A DNA stretch of 31,642 bases from a virus. This document shows positions 6,719 through 15,655 of the stretch, piece after piece. The notes under the pieces were generated by a model that was given only the letters and a program-made list of their open reading frames with translations, was not told where the DNA came from and did no database searches. The stretch is taken from the IMG/VR virus record IMGVR_UViG_3300010885_031497, positions 1 through 31,642 of that record; one strand, written 5' to 3'. Position 1 is the first letter of the stretch. Every line of letters starts with the position of its first letter. The position numbers and the translations under genes were made by a program.

Positions 6719-8248
6719 TTATGATTGCCACAATGTCTGTATATAGTTCATGACACCAGGGGTGCTGCCAGTGCTAGTGTATGATACTTCTATCATGTTA
6801 CCAGATACAGTCACCGAAAACACCACTGATACATTGGTGTTTAACTGCACGCTACTGTCACTTAAATCAGCCGTGGTACCATCCGAAGTGATGGTTAGCG
6901 TGCCAGATCTCCTATAGGTTCCCATGGTGATGCTGTACTTTATCTCACCAAAGAAACTGGACACACCAGTGGTACTGTACACTATACCGGTCAGTGCATT
7001 GGTCTGTCCATTCAATAGCACAACTGCAAGCGGTGTAGGTGTATTGGTAACCAAACCAGTTTGCTGAGCATCAAATATCAAATTCTTGCCAGGGTTACCG
7101 TTGTAGATGCGGCTCTGCGGCGTGTTAGCACTGAATACATCGCCAATGCTGGAGCAAGAATCTGTGCCAGCTGACCAATGTATGGCAGGTACACCCTGTG
7201 TCACACCAACTTCGATGTACGAGTTGTTGATGCTAGTCACACCGCGATTGGTGGTACTGATGTACACACCATAGCTGCTTATGTCTTGGAATTTACTAGC
7301 GCTGATCTGCACATTGCTAGGACCGTTTGATCCGCCTAGGAGATTGATTCCGCTGTAGCACTGTACCATCTGCGAACCAGTAATGCTGATACGCTGAACT
7401 GGATCACTGGTCACAATAGCATTACTGCAGTTCTTTATGTTCAGTGCTGTAAAAGCTATGTCTGCTGTAACCACAGCATTGCCAAGACTTTCTATGGTCA
7501 CACCAGGCGACGCTGTGCTGGGATCACTGCCTTCTGTCCAGCCACCCAAAAGTTTCACACTATTGAGTGTGACACCACTGCAGCGTTGTAAGCTCACCAC
7601 TGGGTTGGTAGGATCGCTACTGCCGTCAACATTCATAGCATCAACACTGATGCTATTTGGTAACACTGCACCATTGGTGCCTATGTTAGCGCCAGTCTGT
7701 CCGAGGCTGTCTGCCGTAGTGAAGACTGGACCAACCGATCCTGACATCAATGCGATGTTAGTTCTGTTGACACCTTCCCCTTTTAAAGTGATGAATGGTA
7801 ACAGATTTATTGTGCCTGATACGGCATATGTGCCAGCTGGGAAGTTTATTATGTTCCTGCTGCTGAACACTGCAGCATTACTGGTAGCAATCCTAGCCCA
7901 TTCGTCATTGATAGCTTGTTGTATGGCCGCTCTATCATCTGTGATACCGTTGCCAACTGCGCCATAATCTTTGACATTAAGAGTATCATCCAGCAGCGAG
8001 CCCAGGGTCCTAGACACAGTGCCTGCTGCGCTGATATCGGTATCGCCCACATATCTGTGAGTGATAAGCTGATCATTGGGGCTCCATTGCGTCAAGATCT
8101 GACTATTGCCGGTGTATGTATTACCGTTACCAATAAACAACTGTCTGGTATCAAGACACCATCCAAGCTCTGCTTCATTGAGATTGTGTGGTAGATCTGC
8201 TCGCAAACCTCTACGATGTTGTAGTCGACTGATGCTTACTATGGCCAT
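6719..8248 (-). CDS. Tailspike / tail fibre with pectate-lyase-type beta-helix
   Basis: This 509-residue protein is a probable receptor-binding or glycan-degrading spike. Residues 5-45 (ISRLQHRRG, then AELGWCLDTRQLFIGNG) match the short N-terminal module seen on many phage fibres and on major tropism determinants. Residues 91-114 contain the Pectate_lyase_3 signature D-Y-G-A-V-G-N-G-x-T-D-D-x-A-A-I-Q-x-A-I, followed by FPAGTYAV and a helix of short parallel strands rich in N, S and T to about residue 400. The last 100 residues look like a separate beta-sandwich. A late-promoter-like GATAAATA lies 30 bases before the ATG. The polysaccharide target cannot be told. Confidence 0.87.
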   Translation of the reverse strand: MAIVSISRLQHRRGLRADLPHNLNEAELGWCLDTRQLFIGNGNTYTGNSQILTQWSPNDQLITHRYVGDTDISAAGTVSRTLGSLLDDTLNVKDYGAVGNGITDDRAAIQQAINDEWARIATSNAAVFSSRNIINFPAGTYAVSGTINLLPFITLKGEGVNRTNIALMSGSVGPVFTTADSLGQTGANIGTNGAVLPNSISVDAMNVDGSSDPTNPVVSLQRCSGVTLNSVKLLGGWTEGSDPSTASPGVTIESLGNAVVTADIAFTALNIKNCSNAIVTSDPVQRISITGSQMVQCYSGINLLGGSNGPSNVQISASKFQDISSYGVYISTTNRGVTSINNSYIEVGVTQGVPAIHWSAGTDSCSSIGDVFSANTPQSRIYNGNPGKNLIFDAQQTGLVTNTPTPLAVVLLNGQTNALTGIVYSTTGVSSFFGEIKYSITMGTYRRSGTLTITSDGTTADLSDSSVQLNTNVSVVFSVTVSGNMIEVSYTSTGSTPGVMNYIQTLWQS

Positions 8249-8277
8249 ATTGAGATAAACTCCGATGCAATGCTAGA

Positions 8278-8285
8278 TATTTATC
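8278..8285 (-). promoter_or_regulatory. Late-promoter-like octamer GATAAATA
   Basis: GATAAATA on the minus strand, one base from the T4 late consensus, overlaps the stop codon of the 496-aa gene and ends 30 bases before the tailspike ATG at 8248. The position and the structural nature of the gene make a real late promoter likely. Confidence 0.55.
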
Positions 8286-9771
8286 GCACACCTGGATAGG
8301 ATTTCTTATAGCTTGTACCCGACTGGTGCATGTCACATTGATATCTTGGAATAGTTCTCTGGGCCAATCTATCTATCACGTTTTTAGGAGTATCTTGAAA
8401 ATATAAGTGTGCGCATTGCCCATGCATCACACTGTCTGGTGCAATGGCATGTATGCCTTTGGCTAAAATTGCCAGACTGTGCCCAAGCTTACGTATGCCA
8501 TACAGCATGATATTGCGTCTGAAATAGAAAATATTGTTGAGCCATACAAAATTCATAGTGCCAGGCTGCATGGTATTGGCAATGTAAAGCGGATCTTCCA
8601 CGAGATTACAGAGATGATAGCGATGATCCAACTGTTGGAATCTCTGCCAAGCAGCCTGCATGTGAGCTGCACTTCCAAAATACAAGTGTAAATCATGCTC
8701 TTGCCTAGCACTACCGCGTTTTACCGTCTCGTTGGCAAGTATATTGCCCCAGCAATAGCTATCGTCCAAATCAGATCCGAGATGACAGTCTGTGATAAAA
8801 GAATATATGTCATTGCCAGACCAGCTTTGGTGTATATGTTGCCAAATTTCTAAAGATCTCGCGTTGAAATCATAGGTATTAATCTGGCATTTATCTGATG
8901 CTCCTCGAGTGTACCATTCAACAAATGACTTAAATCCACTTGCTGTGGTCCACAACGCATCTGGTACTTGATCTGGTAACCAGCCATGTTCTATGAGAGT
9001 GTCGCTGGTATTAAAGATAAATGTCGAAGAATTGCTGTTGGACGACATCATCCACTGCAGTGATTCTAATAATCTCTGTTGGGCCGGATTCGCCACAGGC
9101 AGTTGGCTTGCATCATGTCGTCTTATGTCAGATACTCGCTGTGCCAGCGTTGCGCCATTATCAGCCGGATATGTGTAAAATTTTGTCTTGCGGATATCAA
9201 TTGGCAAGTTACAAATCTCAAAACCATTATGCATGGCCGATGCAATTATATTCCATCCAAATTTGCGTTCATCTGTGACAACATCAACACCAACCTTTGG
9301 GCGTATCCACAATGGCGTATAGTCGTCGTGCACGTTGTCAGGACTGGATTGATAGGATGGCAGATTTGCATATCCAGTTTCTGCATCACCCAGTCGTGGC
9401 TCTCCACATTTCAACCAATAGCTTAGGTTCACAGCCACTGTCTGATCGTGTAGCCAAGGATATTGATCGTTTGGCCGACACATGATATGTCCAGCTGCTA
9501 ACCATGATTTTTGACAGAAAGTATGCCAATTTGATTGAGCATCATACATGTTTATTAGCACTGTGCCGCTATTGTAGATTACCAAATGAGTGTAATCTGT
9601 TTCTTTTGCAGCCCATTCTATCATTCCCATTATATCGCTATCAAAAACAGGAGCAATGATGCTATCTAATGCAAAGTTCATATCTAATAACAGACGTTGA
9701 ACCGAGCTGTCAGTGTGCTGATTGCAGGTATCCCACACAGCATAACAGATACGCACAGCAGTGTTAGACAT
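8281..9771 (-). CDS. Unknown 496-aa protein, possibly glycosyltransferase-like
   Basis: I do not recognise this protein with confidence. Its N-terminal third has an alternating strand-helix pattern (VRICYAVWD, then THLVIYNSGTVLINM). A stretch around AGHIMCRPNDQYPWLHDQ followed by VNLSYWLKCGEPRLG recalls glycosyltransferase-like proteins of aquatic phages, in which G-H-I-x-x, Y-x-x-L-H-x-Q and G-x-P-x-x-G recur. The second half is rich in aromatic residues and histidine and shows no clear motif. The start overlaps the stop of the oxygenase gene by 8 bases (ATGTCTAA), so the two are probably made together. A role in modifying the fibre or a host glycan is a guess from context. Confidence 0.75.
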   Translation of the reverse strand: MSNTAVRICYAVWDTCNQHTDSSVQRLLLDMNFALDSIIAPVFDSDIMGMIEWAAKETDYTHLVIYNSGTVLINMYDAQSNWHTFCQKSWLAAGHIMCRPNDQYPWLHDQTVAVNLSYWLKCGEPRLGDAETGYANLPSYQSSPDNVHDDYTPLWIRPKVGVDVVTDERKFGWNIIASAMHNGFEICNLPIDIRKTKFYTYPADNGATLAQRVSDIRRHDASQLPVANPAQQRLLESLQWMMSSNSNSSTFIFNTSDTLIEHGWLPDQVPDALWTTASGFKSFVEWYTRGASDKCQINTYDFNARSLEIWQHIHQSWSGNDIYSFITDCHLGSDLDDSYCWGNILANETVKRGSARQEHDLHLYFGSAAHMQAAWQRFQQLDHRYHLCNLVEDPLYIANTMQPGTMNFVWLNNIFYFRRNIMLYGIRKLGHSLAILAKGIHAIAPDSVMHGQCAHLYFQDTPKNVIDRLAQRTIPRYQCDMHQSGTSYKKSYPGVR

Positions 9772-10483
9772 TTTTCGATATCAGATTGCTGTAGCTATCT
9801 AAGATATAATTCTGCCACTGGTTTGCTCTGGTACCATGCACTATGATATGATATCTATCTTCGTTGCTGTTATTGAACACAGCATGCCGATGTCCTACGG
9901 CCAGCATGTTAGCCGTACCTTCCGAAAATGGTACCAAACCCCAGTGTTCCATGGCAAACTCACAGCCAACTGGATTGTTCAATGCTATGTTTATTGGACC
10001 CAGCTGCTTCCAATCCACATCCTCATGCGGAAGTATATAACCGCCTGGTTCCAAGAGCATGAATCGCACGCGATCATAGCTATCATAACCTAATACATCT
10101 CTGAAAAACGCAGTAGATACAGGACAAAATCTGCTGATATCAGTGTAGTCATAGCCAGCAGATTCTCTGTTGGCAAATCCATAGCGATCGTGATTTTCAG
10201 TATGCACACTGCTGATGCCATGGAGACACAAGCTTCTCCAACCTCTATGCTCACCGCCCGATCTGTGAGCAACAAAGAATTCTCTGAGTTTCTTTGCCTC
10301 AGCTAACATAGCTTGATGCGGAATGTCAAACGGCAACTGTAATGTAAGATATCCCAATGAACGGCGTATATCAGTTGGTGTCGGTTGATATAGATCTGGA
10401 ATTACTGGTGTATGATCGCGCCAGGTGTCTATAAACTCGAATAGTTGGTGCAATTCATCAAGTTCTTCTGTGTCATGATACAT
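9764..10483 (-). CDS. Aspartyl/asparaginyl beta-hydroxylase-like 2-oxoglutarate Fe(II) oxygenase
   Basis: The 239-residue product has the jelly-roll iron site of this family: H153-x-D155 in LPHEDVDW, the third ligand H200 in RHAVFNNSNE, and R210 in DRYHIIVHG to bind 2-oxoglutarate. Family members hydroxylate Asp or Asn side chains in proteins, using O2 and 2-oxoglutarate; several phage and cyanobacterial relatives have unknown targets. The ATG at 10483 has a clear GGGAG site 7-8 bases upstream. It is coupled to the 496-aa gene and lies ahead of the tailspike, so a virion or host-surface protein could be its substrate. That is inference only. Confidence 0.83.
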   Translation of the reverse strand: MYHDTEELDELHQLFEFIDTWRDHTPVIPDLYQPTPTDIRRSLGYLTLQLPFDIPHQAMLAEAKKLREFFVAHRSGGEHRGWRSLCLHGISSVHTENHDRYGFANRESAGYDYTDISRFCPVSTAFFRDVLGYDSYDRVRFMLLEPGGYILPHEDVDWKQLGPINIALNNPVGCEFAMEHWGLVPFSEGTANMLAVGHRHAVFNNSNEDRYHIIVHGTRANQWQNYILDSYSNLISKNV

Positions 10484-10516
10484 GCAACATCTCCCACAGC
10501 ATCACATATGATATGA

Positions 10517-11200
10517 TCAGAATACAAAACGCTCATAATAATCAGCTACTTTTTGGCTCCACAACAGGGTGCTTTCCTCAAACTCTTGCCCTGTCCACAC
10601 AAACTTCTGGAACTCGCATTCGCGGCTAACCATGAACACCACTGTGGTATCAATATTGGTTCCGTGTATGTTGTTGTGTGCCATGGCATATGCAGCCAAT
10701 TGCAGTCGATAGTCCTCGACCCACTCGCGTTTCTTGGGCTTGATTGTGGTCTTGAAATCCATGATAGCAGGACGTCCCATGTACATGCCAACCAAATCGG
10801 TGGTACCTGCCCAAAGGTTTTCGTAATAAAGATGGCTCTCAACACCCCATACTTCATCCACATCGATGAGGCCTTCTGCAATCACTGTGTCAGCCATGCG
10901 CTGCGCCATCAACCTACCATAGTTGTTGCCACCTGGACGCTGTTCACCTAGCACGTATGCTTCTAAATGTGCGTGCATGGTTGTGCCAAGTCCTGCAGAT
11001 TCCTCTGTGATCTGCTTGGCTTTATCTTCACCTATGCGCTTTTTCCACGCAATGAGATGTTTCATATCCTTGGTCTTGCTGAGTATGGTCGTAACACTAG
11101 GTATCTTGTTGCCCACATCATCCACATATACTCGGCCCTGTCCGCCGCCGTCTTGCCTGTCAAGCTTCTTGTAGGTGTATATGGGATTGTATTTTATCAT
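10517..11200 (-). CDS. PD-(D/E)XK superfamily exonuclease (Cas4/RecB/MGME1-like)
   Basis: The product is a probable single-strand DNA exonuclease for recombination or end processing. Numbered from the ATG at 11200 (227 residues), it has a motif-I-type His in GTTMHAHLEAYVLGE, then E121 (GVESHLYY), the acidic D135 in AGTTDLVG, the D148-x-K150 pair in IMDFKTT, and the motif YRLQLAAYA, in the order seen in RecB-family nucleases. The longer frame up to a TTG at 11248 lacks a ribosome site, so I chose the ATG. It stands between the methyltransferase and the oxygenase, all in one direction. In T4-like phages such nucleases usually sit with replication genes, so its place here is slightly unusual. 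Confidence 0.85.
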   Translation of the reverse strand: MIKYNPIYTYKKLDRQDGGGQGRVYVDDVGNKIPSVTTILSKTKDMKHLIAWKKRIGEDKAKQITEESAGLGTTMHAHLEAYVLGEQRPGGNNYGRLMAQRMADTVIAEGLIDVDEVWGVESHLYYENLWAGTTDLVGMYMGRPAIMDFKTTIKPKKREWVEDYRLQLAAYAMAHNNIHGTNIDTTVVFMVSRECEFQKFVWTGQEFEESTLLWSQKVADYYERFVF

Positions 11201-11265
11201 GTTTACTGTGCCTGTTTTATAGATACATCTTAACAGTCTAATACACAATTTGATATTTGTCTAGG

Positions 11266-11847
11266 CTAGGCTTTGTGACATGCAAAAAAATGATCTATCC
11301 AGGTAATTGTACACTCATGGGCAGCAGCAAAATCGTCAATGGCCTGCTTGCCATCTAATATGGCCTGGCCAGTGATCCAACCATTTGGTTTTATCTTTGT
11401 CCACCACCAGCTGATATTGTCCATGTACACAGCATATCCCTGAGTATCAAATCCAATATGAACTAGATCCAACGGCGTCTCCCACAGTTGGCACACTTCG
11501 CCAGCCGGAGATGTTCCAAAATGCAGAGTTATGTTTTTACGTGTGCCTATAACTTCTTCAAAGCGTTCCACAGCAGTCTTGTCTTGCAAATCAAATATCA
11601 CGCGGCCTTCGGGCAGCTTAGGATGTATTTTACCTATTTTGCCGCTCCATTCGCCATCATCTATACCGTGTATGCTGCAATCTGGTCGGCAGTCTGACAT
11701 GATGCATAACACACCGCCTATGTAACAACCAACTTCCAACATCACCGCAGATGTCGGCAATTGAGCTAGTATTGACACTAGTTGATTCACACTTTCAGGT
11801 GACATGCAATGTGTCTCAATTTTAGGATCCCATGCATGGTATGACAT
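11266..11847 (-). CDS. Class I SAM-dependent methyltransferase (Methyltransf_24-like)
   Basis: The 193-residue protein shows motif I for S-adenosylmethionine binding, MLEVGCYIGGVL (residues 36-47), then an acidic loop at the end of strand 2 (IHGIDDGEW) and a later strand LDLVHIGFD that would hold motif IV. The C-terminus has WWWTKIKPNGWITGQ, a usual post-IV segment. The family includes small-molecule, sugar and protein methyltransferases; none of the DNA-methylase motifs (NPPY, DPPY) is present, so DNA methylation is unlikely. Its ATG is fused to the stop of the upstream 83-aa gene (TAATG), which points to coupled translation. Confidence 0.8.
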   Translation of the reverse strand: MSYHAWDPKIETHCMSPESVNQLVSILAQLPTSAVMLEVGCYIGGVLCIMSDCRPDCSIHGIDDGEWSGKIGKIHPKLPEGRVIFDLQDKTAVERFEEVIGTRKNITLHFGTSPAGEVCQLWETPLDLVHIGFDTQGYAVYMDNISWWWTKIKPNGWITGQAILDGKQAIDDFAAAHECTITWIDHFFACHKA

Positions 11848-12098
11848 TATTTGTTGTCCATTAGGTTGGGGTGATACTTTGCTATCATCATGTCTGCCAA
11901 AAGTTCTGCTCTGGAAGCCGAAGCAGCTTGATCGCCCTGCTTCTTGATGTTCTTGAGTCCCAGCTTCACATCTGGCTTTTCTGAAAGAGCATCGATTTCT
12001 TCTATGCTCATGTGGTGTGCTCTGGCAACCAAGGCCTGCACATGAGGTTTCTTGCTCTTTAACATGAACGCTTCCGGACCGTGTAGAGTGCTGCGCAT
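11847..12098 (-). CDS. Small unknown protein between HTH protein and methyltransferase
   Basis: The 83-residue product is basic and helical (LKSKKPHVQALVARAHHM, then ADMMIAKYHPNLMDNK). No known motif is visible. It begins one base after the stop of the HTH protein gene and its stop overlaps the methyltransferase start by one base, so it is part of a tightly coupled trio. That packing and the absence of a competing frame make it real in my view. Confidence 0.72.
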   Translation of the reverse strand: MRSTLHGPEAFMLKSKKPHVQALVARAHHMSIEEIDALSEKPDVKLGLKNIKKQGDQAASASRAELLADMMIAKYHPNLMDNK

Positions 12099-12099
12099 G

Positions 12100-12789
12100 T
12101 TATTCGTATCTCGAGAACATCCTGTACGAATGCTTGCTACCAGGTCCCTTGCTGCGAAGATTTCCTATGGTTCCAGGTCTAGATATTTTAGTGCTTGCTT
12201 GCGCCGCATGGCGTATTGCTCTGCGCCTTGCTTCCCATTTAGCTCTGAGTGCGTTCCAATCAGGTTGTAATTTCAAGGTGCGCAACACTGTGCTATGGCT
12301 GACTACATTACCCAATTTGTTAGCAATGTCTACGGGACTCTTGCCTTCACTATATTCGTCTCGCATGACTTGTATCATGTCATTGGTTACCTTGTCTTTT
12401 ACTCTGGTATGAGGTGTTGATCGCCTAACCTTCATCTCATCTTTTACAGTGTCTATGCCCCATTGAGATGTGAGCACTGACCTAACCAAGCTAGGTGGTA
12501 TGCCCATGTCGGCTGCAATCTCAGATATGGTTTTTTTATCTGCAAATGCCAAGGTGATTGCTACCTTGTCGTCGGTTGTAAGTGCGCCTCCCAGGTGCTC
12601 TGCACGACGTTCCCTACCGCCATAATATCTATTAAGCATGTTGCCGACATCATTCCTAGTGGTGCCTATCATGTTGGCTATATCTTCATAACTGTAGCCC
12701 TGATCATATGCGTACTTGATATCTTCGATATCCCTAGGTTCATATTGTTTTGCAGCCCTAGCTTCAGTGATAAACTCGTGTGCTCTCAT
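12100..12789 (-). CDS. Triple helix-turn-helix DNA-binding protein with capsid-targeting-like N-terminus
   Basis: The 229-residue protein has three HTH-like units, at about residues 20-55 (YSYEDIANMIGTTRNDVGNM), 71-112 (KTISEIAADMGIPPSLVRSV) and 134-172 (KSPVDIANKLGNVVSHSTVL), then a very basic tail. The spacing is that of homeodomain or resolvase-type recognition units. The first ten residues, MRAHEFITEA, resemble the start of T4 internal protein I (MKTYQEFIAEA), which targets proteins to the prohead and is cut after Glu by protease gp21. Here the cut would fall between E9 and A10. I infer a DNA-binding protein packaged in the head. The start has GTGAG a few bases upstream and lies just after the 837-aa gene. 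Confidence 0.85.
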   Translation of the reverse strand: MRAHEFITEARAAKQYEPRDIEDIKYAYDQGYSYEDIANMIGTTRNDVGNMLNRYYGGRERRAEHLGGALTTDDKVAITLAFADKKTISEIAADMGIPPSLVRSVLTSQWGIDTVKDEMKVRRSTPHTRVKDKVTNDMIQVMRDEYSEGKSPVDIANKLGNVVSHSTVLRTLKLQPDWNALRAKWEARRRAIRHAAQASTKISRPGTIGNLRSKGPGSKHSYRMFSRYE

Positions 12790-12793
12790 GATC

Positions 12794-15307
12794 TCACCAT
12801 TTCACATTCCATTGGAATGTCTTGTTAGTGTTTGGATTGGTCTGCTGTGTTATGGTATAACCCAGATTGGTGAAGTAGTTGATTATGGTACCCATCTGAT
12901 CAGCATATGGGCGTGTGAGGTTAGGATCGAGTGCATTACCTCCCTGCCAAACTTGGAAGTAATCATAGCTGGCTGGATAGGGTATCACACTCATCGTACC
13001 AGATCCATAACCAATAGATGCTGTTGCAACCGCTGCATTGCTGCCTAGATTCTCAGGAGCGCTTATGCTCACAATTGGTATAGACGTGTAGCCCTGCCCT
13101 TGATCAGTTATGGCTATGGTTGCTATGCTAAAACCTCTTATCACGCTGGTGCTGGGCTGTATTGGTTGTACGGTCTCACCTGCACCCGCAATAACATTGA
13201 CCTGCGGATTGCTTGAATAAAATTCACCACCGCTGGTCATCACTATCTGCTGCACACCTGTGCCATACAAGCTCACATTGGCCGTGGCAGCCCCAGATAT
13301 ATTAACCGTTGGTATGCTGGTATAGTTGTTACCATATTGGGCTATTGACACAGATGCCACAGACGTGGGTATCAGCAATGCAGTGGCTGTCGCCCCTGTG
13401 CCATCGCCCTGTATCAGCACTTCTGGTGCTTGCACATATCCTGTACCAGGATATGTCACAGTTACACTGGCTACTTGACCATTGCTCACTGTGGCGCTGG
13501 CCGTGACACCAATGCCAAATTGGCTAGCAAAGCTCACTGTGGCAAAGCTATAACCGCTGCCAGTGTTGCTCATGTTGACAAATTGCACACCAGTAGCAGT
13601 GAGGTTGGCTGTGGCTGTGGCACCACTGCCGCTGGTTATGGTAGCAGTGGGAACCTGAGTGTAGCCTGTACCAGATGCAGTAACCACAACATTGCTGACT
13701 GTGGTACCCGATAGGATACAATAGGCTTCGGCACCCACTCCTTGGCCATTTGCAGTAGAGATCAACAATGTTGGTGGTTGAGTGTAACCAGTACCACCTG
13801 AGCTTAGAATCAAGCTGTTGATACCTGCTGTGAGATTGAAGCTTGCAGCCTGTCCACTACCGCCATAGACTGCATTGCCTTGCATGACAGGTAATATGTT
13901 GTAAAGACCGCCAGTCATCAAGGTAAAGTTTACGATAGATCCTGCAGAATCAACTACGTTGACCATTATAGTTGCACTGGCTGCACCAGCACCACCGGCT
14001 ATGATCAGTGTATCGCCTACCACATATTGGCTGCCAGCACCTCCTGTGGCCAGTGTGGCACCTGTCATCTGCATGTAAACAGTGCTGACAGCTGCTCCTG
14101 ACCCTACAGAATCAATGGTAATGCTAGGTGCATCTGTGTATGATGCACCGCCGTTGTAAGTCAGTAATATGTTACCAACTCCTGTGGGTTCAAGATATGG
14201 AACTGCTGTGGCACCGCTACCACTGGTTATGGTTATTGCAGGTTGGCTCACATATCCAGATCCAGGATATGACATGTTGATGCTGTTCACAACTCCAGCT
14301 GATAAGGTTGTATATGCTAGCGCCCCGGATCCGCCGCCGCCTGCTATGGTCACTAATGGAGGAGCAGTATATTGTATGCCAGCAGTGGATATGGAAATGC
14401 TGCCAATGCCCATGCTGAGATCCAACGTAGCACCAGTTCCGCCGCCTGGGCTCACAGTAGTTACGACATTGCTTAGGTTTGGCAAGATGCTGTAATTACC
14501 AGATGTGGTCAATGACACAGTCTGCACTGATCCGCTACCAAAAGTTGACGTAACTGTAGCGCGAGTAGCTGTACCGGTTCCACCAACTGCAGTGAGCACA
14601 TCGCCTACTGCATAGTTTATACCAACTTGGTTTATTAACCCCGTAACTGCTGTAAATGTTGCTGAACCCGCTGTGGCTCCGCTGCCCTGTGATACTATTG
14701 ACACAGATGGCGGATAGTGATAACCGCTGCCGTTGGAGCCTACCACTATATAGCTAACGCTACCATATGGTGCTAGATAGGCCTGCACAGTGGCATTCAC
14801 TGTGGCATTACCACCGGATATCGTCACAGTGGGCGTTGCAGTGTATCCTGTGCCTTGGTTGATGAGATTGATAGCAGTGACACCGCTGCTAAGGCTGATA
14901 TTAATTGGTCTTTTAGACAGTGCCTCCTGCTTTGTAGCAGCTAATCGTATGTTGTCTTTATCCACATATATCACATAGTACAGAACATTGATCATCAGTG
15001 GACTTGGTAATTCGCCTGTGCTGTTGACAAATACTGCTTCGCCAGTGTTATAAGGATGATTTGGTATTTCAAACGTGCTAGAAGTGTCGTTAATGTTATA
15101 GACTGGTTCATTTATACCAGCATTCTGTGTCATGGTAGTACCTTGGTTTACCAGGGCATTATAGAAGCCGGTGCGGACAGCTTCCAGCACAGCTGCGCTG
15201 ATTGCAGTGCCTTCGTCAAACACGATTCTTTCGCGAATTGGATTCTGTCGTGCATCCGCAGCTGTGATAAAGATGCTGCTAGCTGTAGTACCACCGTTAA
15301 CTGCCAT
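12794..15307 (-). CDS. Large beta-repeat virion protein (fibre or neck/baseplate decoration)
   Basis: The 837-residue product has a non-repeat head (residues 1-145), about fifteen degenerate units of 40-45 residues between 145 and 760, and a C-terminal cap ending in FQWNVKW. Each unit reads roughly G-(T/S)-G-Y-x-x-x-P-x-V-x-I-(S/T)-x-G-x-G-A-x-A. Such Gly/Thr/Val-rich repeats make stacked beta layers and occur in phage structural proteins. I expect a trimeric virion appendage but cannot say which. No enzyme motif is visible. The start overlaps the upstream 114-aa gene by 11 bases. Confidence 0.85.
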   Translation of the reverse strand: MAVNGGTTASSIFITAADARQNPIRERIVFDEGTAISAAVLEAVRTGFYNALVNQGTTMTQNAGINEPVYNINDTSSTFEIPNHPYNTGEAVFVNSTGELPSPLMINVLYYVIYVDKDNIRLAATKQEALSKRPINISLSSGVTAINLINQGTGYTATPTVTISGGNATVNATVQAYLAPYGSVSYIVVGSNGSGYHYPPSVSIVSQGSGATAGSATFTAVTGLINQVGINYAVGDVLTAVGGTGTATRATVTSTFGSGSVQTVSLTTSGNYSILPNLSNVVTTVSPGGGTGATLDLSMGIGSISISTAGIQYTAPPLVTIAGGGGSGALAYTTLSAGVVNSINMSYPGSGYVSQPAITITSGSGATAVPYLEPTGVGNILLTYNGGASYTDAPSITIDSVGSGAAVSTVYMQMTGATLATGGAGSQYVVGDTLIIAGGAGAASATIMVNVVDSAGSIVNFTLMTGGLYNILPVMQGNAVYGGSGQAASFNLTAGINSLILSSGGTGYTQPPTLLISTANGQGVGAEAYCILSGTTVSNVVVTASGTGYTQVPTATITSGSGATATANLTATGVQFVNMSNTGSGYSFATVSFASQFGIGVTASATVSNGQVASVTVTYPGTGYVQAPEVLIQGDGTGATATALLIPTSVASVSIAQYGNNYTSIPTVNISGAATANVSLYGTGVQQIVMTSGGEFYSSNPQVNVIAGAGETVQPIQPSTSVIRGFSIATIAITDQGQGYTSIPIVSISAPENLGSNAAVATASIGYGSGTMSVIPYPASYDYFQVWQGGNALDPNLTRPYADQMGTIINYFTNLGYTITQQTNPNTNKTFQWNVKW
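13028..14875 (-). repeat. Tandem degenerate GxGYxxxPxVxI repeats inside the 837-aa gene
   Basis: About fifteen units can be read, for example GTGYTATPTVTISGG, GSGYVSQPAITITSG, GTGYTQVPTATITSG, GTGYVQAPEVLIQGD and GQGYTSIPIVSISAP. Two units have Y-V/A-V-G-D in place of the proline half, which suggests a second unit type. DNA similarity between units is limited, so expansion is old or under strong selection for protein shape. Confidence 0.8.
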
Positions 15308-15641
15308 TGCTCATGCTCTTCTTTGCTGCTTTACTTGCCATCTGCGCGACCTTATCTTCACTTGCGTTGGCTTCGTCGTCTGACGCTTCGCTGTCTGGTA
15401 CAGTGTCTTGCTGGAGAATCACTTCATTTGGTGTGATCCTCTTTACACCACTCTTGTCTTTGAGATTGTCCATAACCCAGCGTATATTAGCATCAAAACC
15501 CTGATTGTGAAGAACGCTTAGGATCTCATCCATTGGTATGCTGGCTGCATCCTTGCTGCGATAAACAGTGATGAGATCCAACATAGCATTTTCTGCTTCC
15601 TCAGGGCTGCTAGGTAGGCTTGATATTTCGCTGTACCTCAT
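15297..15641 (-). CDS. Small acidic-tailed protein of unknown function
   Basis: The 114-residue product has a helical first half (EEAENAMLDLITVYRSKD, then PMDEILSVLHNQGFD) that may form a small winged or four-helix unit, followed by an acidic low-complexity tail (SEASDDEANASEDK) and a basic end. No motif is known to me. It lies between the 933-aa and 837-aa genes, 14 bases after the first and overlapping the second by 11 bases. A chaperone or assembly partner for the repeat protein is possible from position alone. Confidence 0.75.
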   Translation of the reverse strand: MRYSEISSLPSSPEEAENAMLDLITVYRSKDAASIPMDEILSVLHNQGFDANIRWVMDNLKDKSGVKRITPNEVILQQDTVPDSEASDDEANASEDKVAQMASKAAKKSMSNGS

Positions 15642-15655
15642 CAGTGTTCACCAAT

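Noticed and set aside
7437-7967. Plus-strand 176-aa open frame
   Set aside because: Antisense to the tailspike beta-helix; Pro/Leu-rich composition and no translation signals.
13028-14875. CRISPR-like or DNA tandem repeat array
   Set aside because: The repeats are in-frame protein repeats with low DNA identity and no constant direct repeat or spacer pattern.
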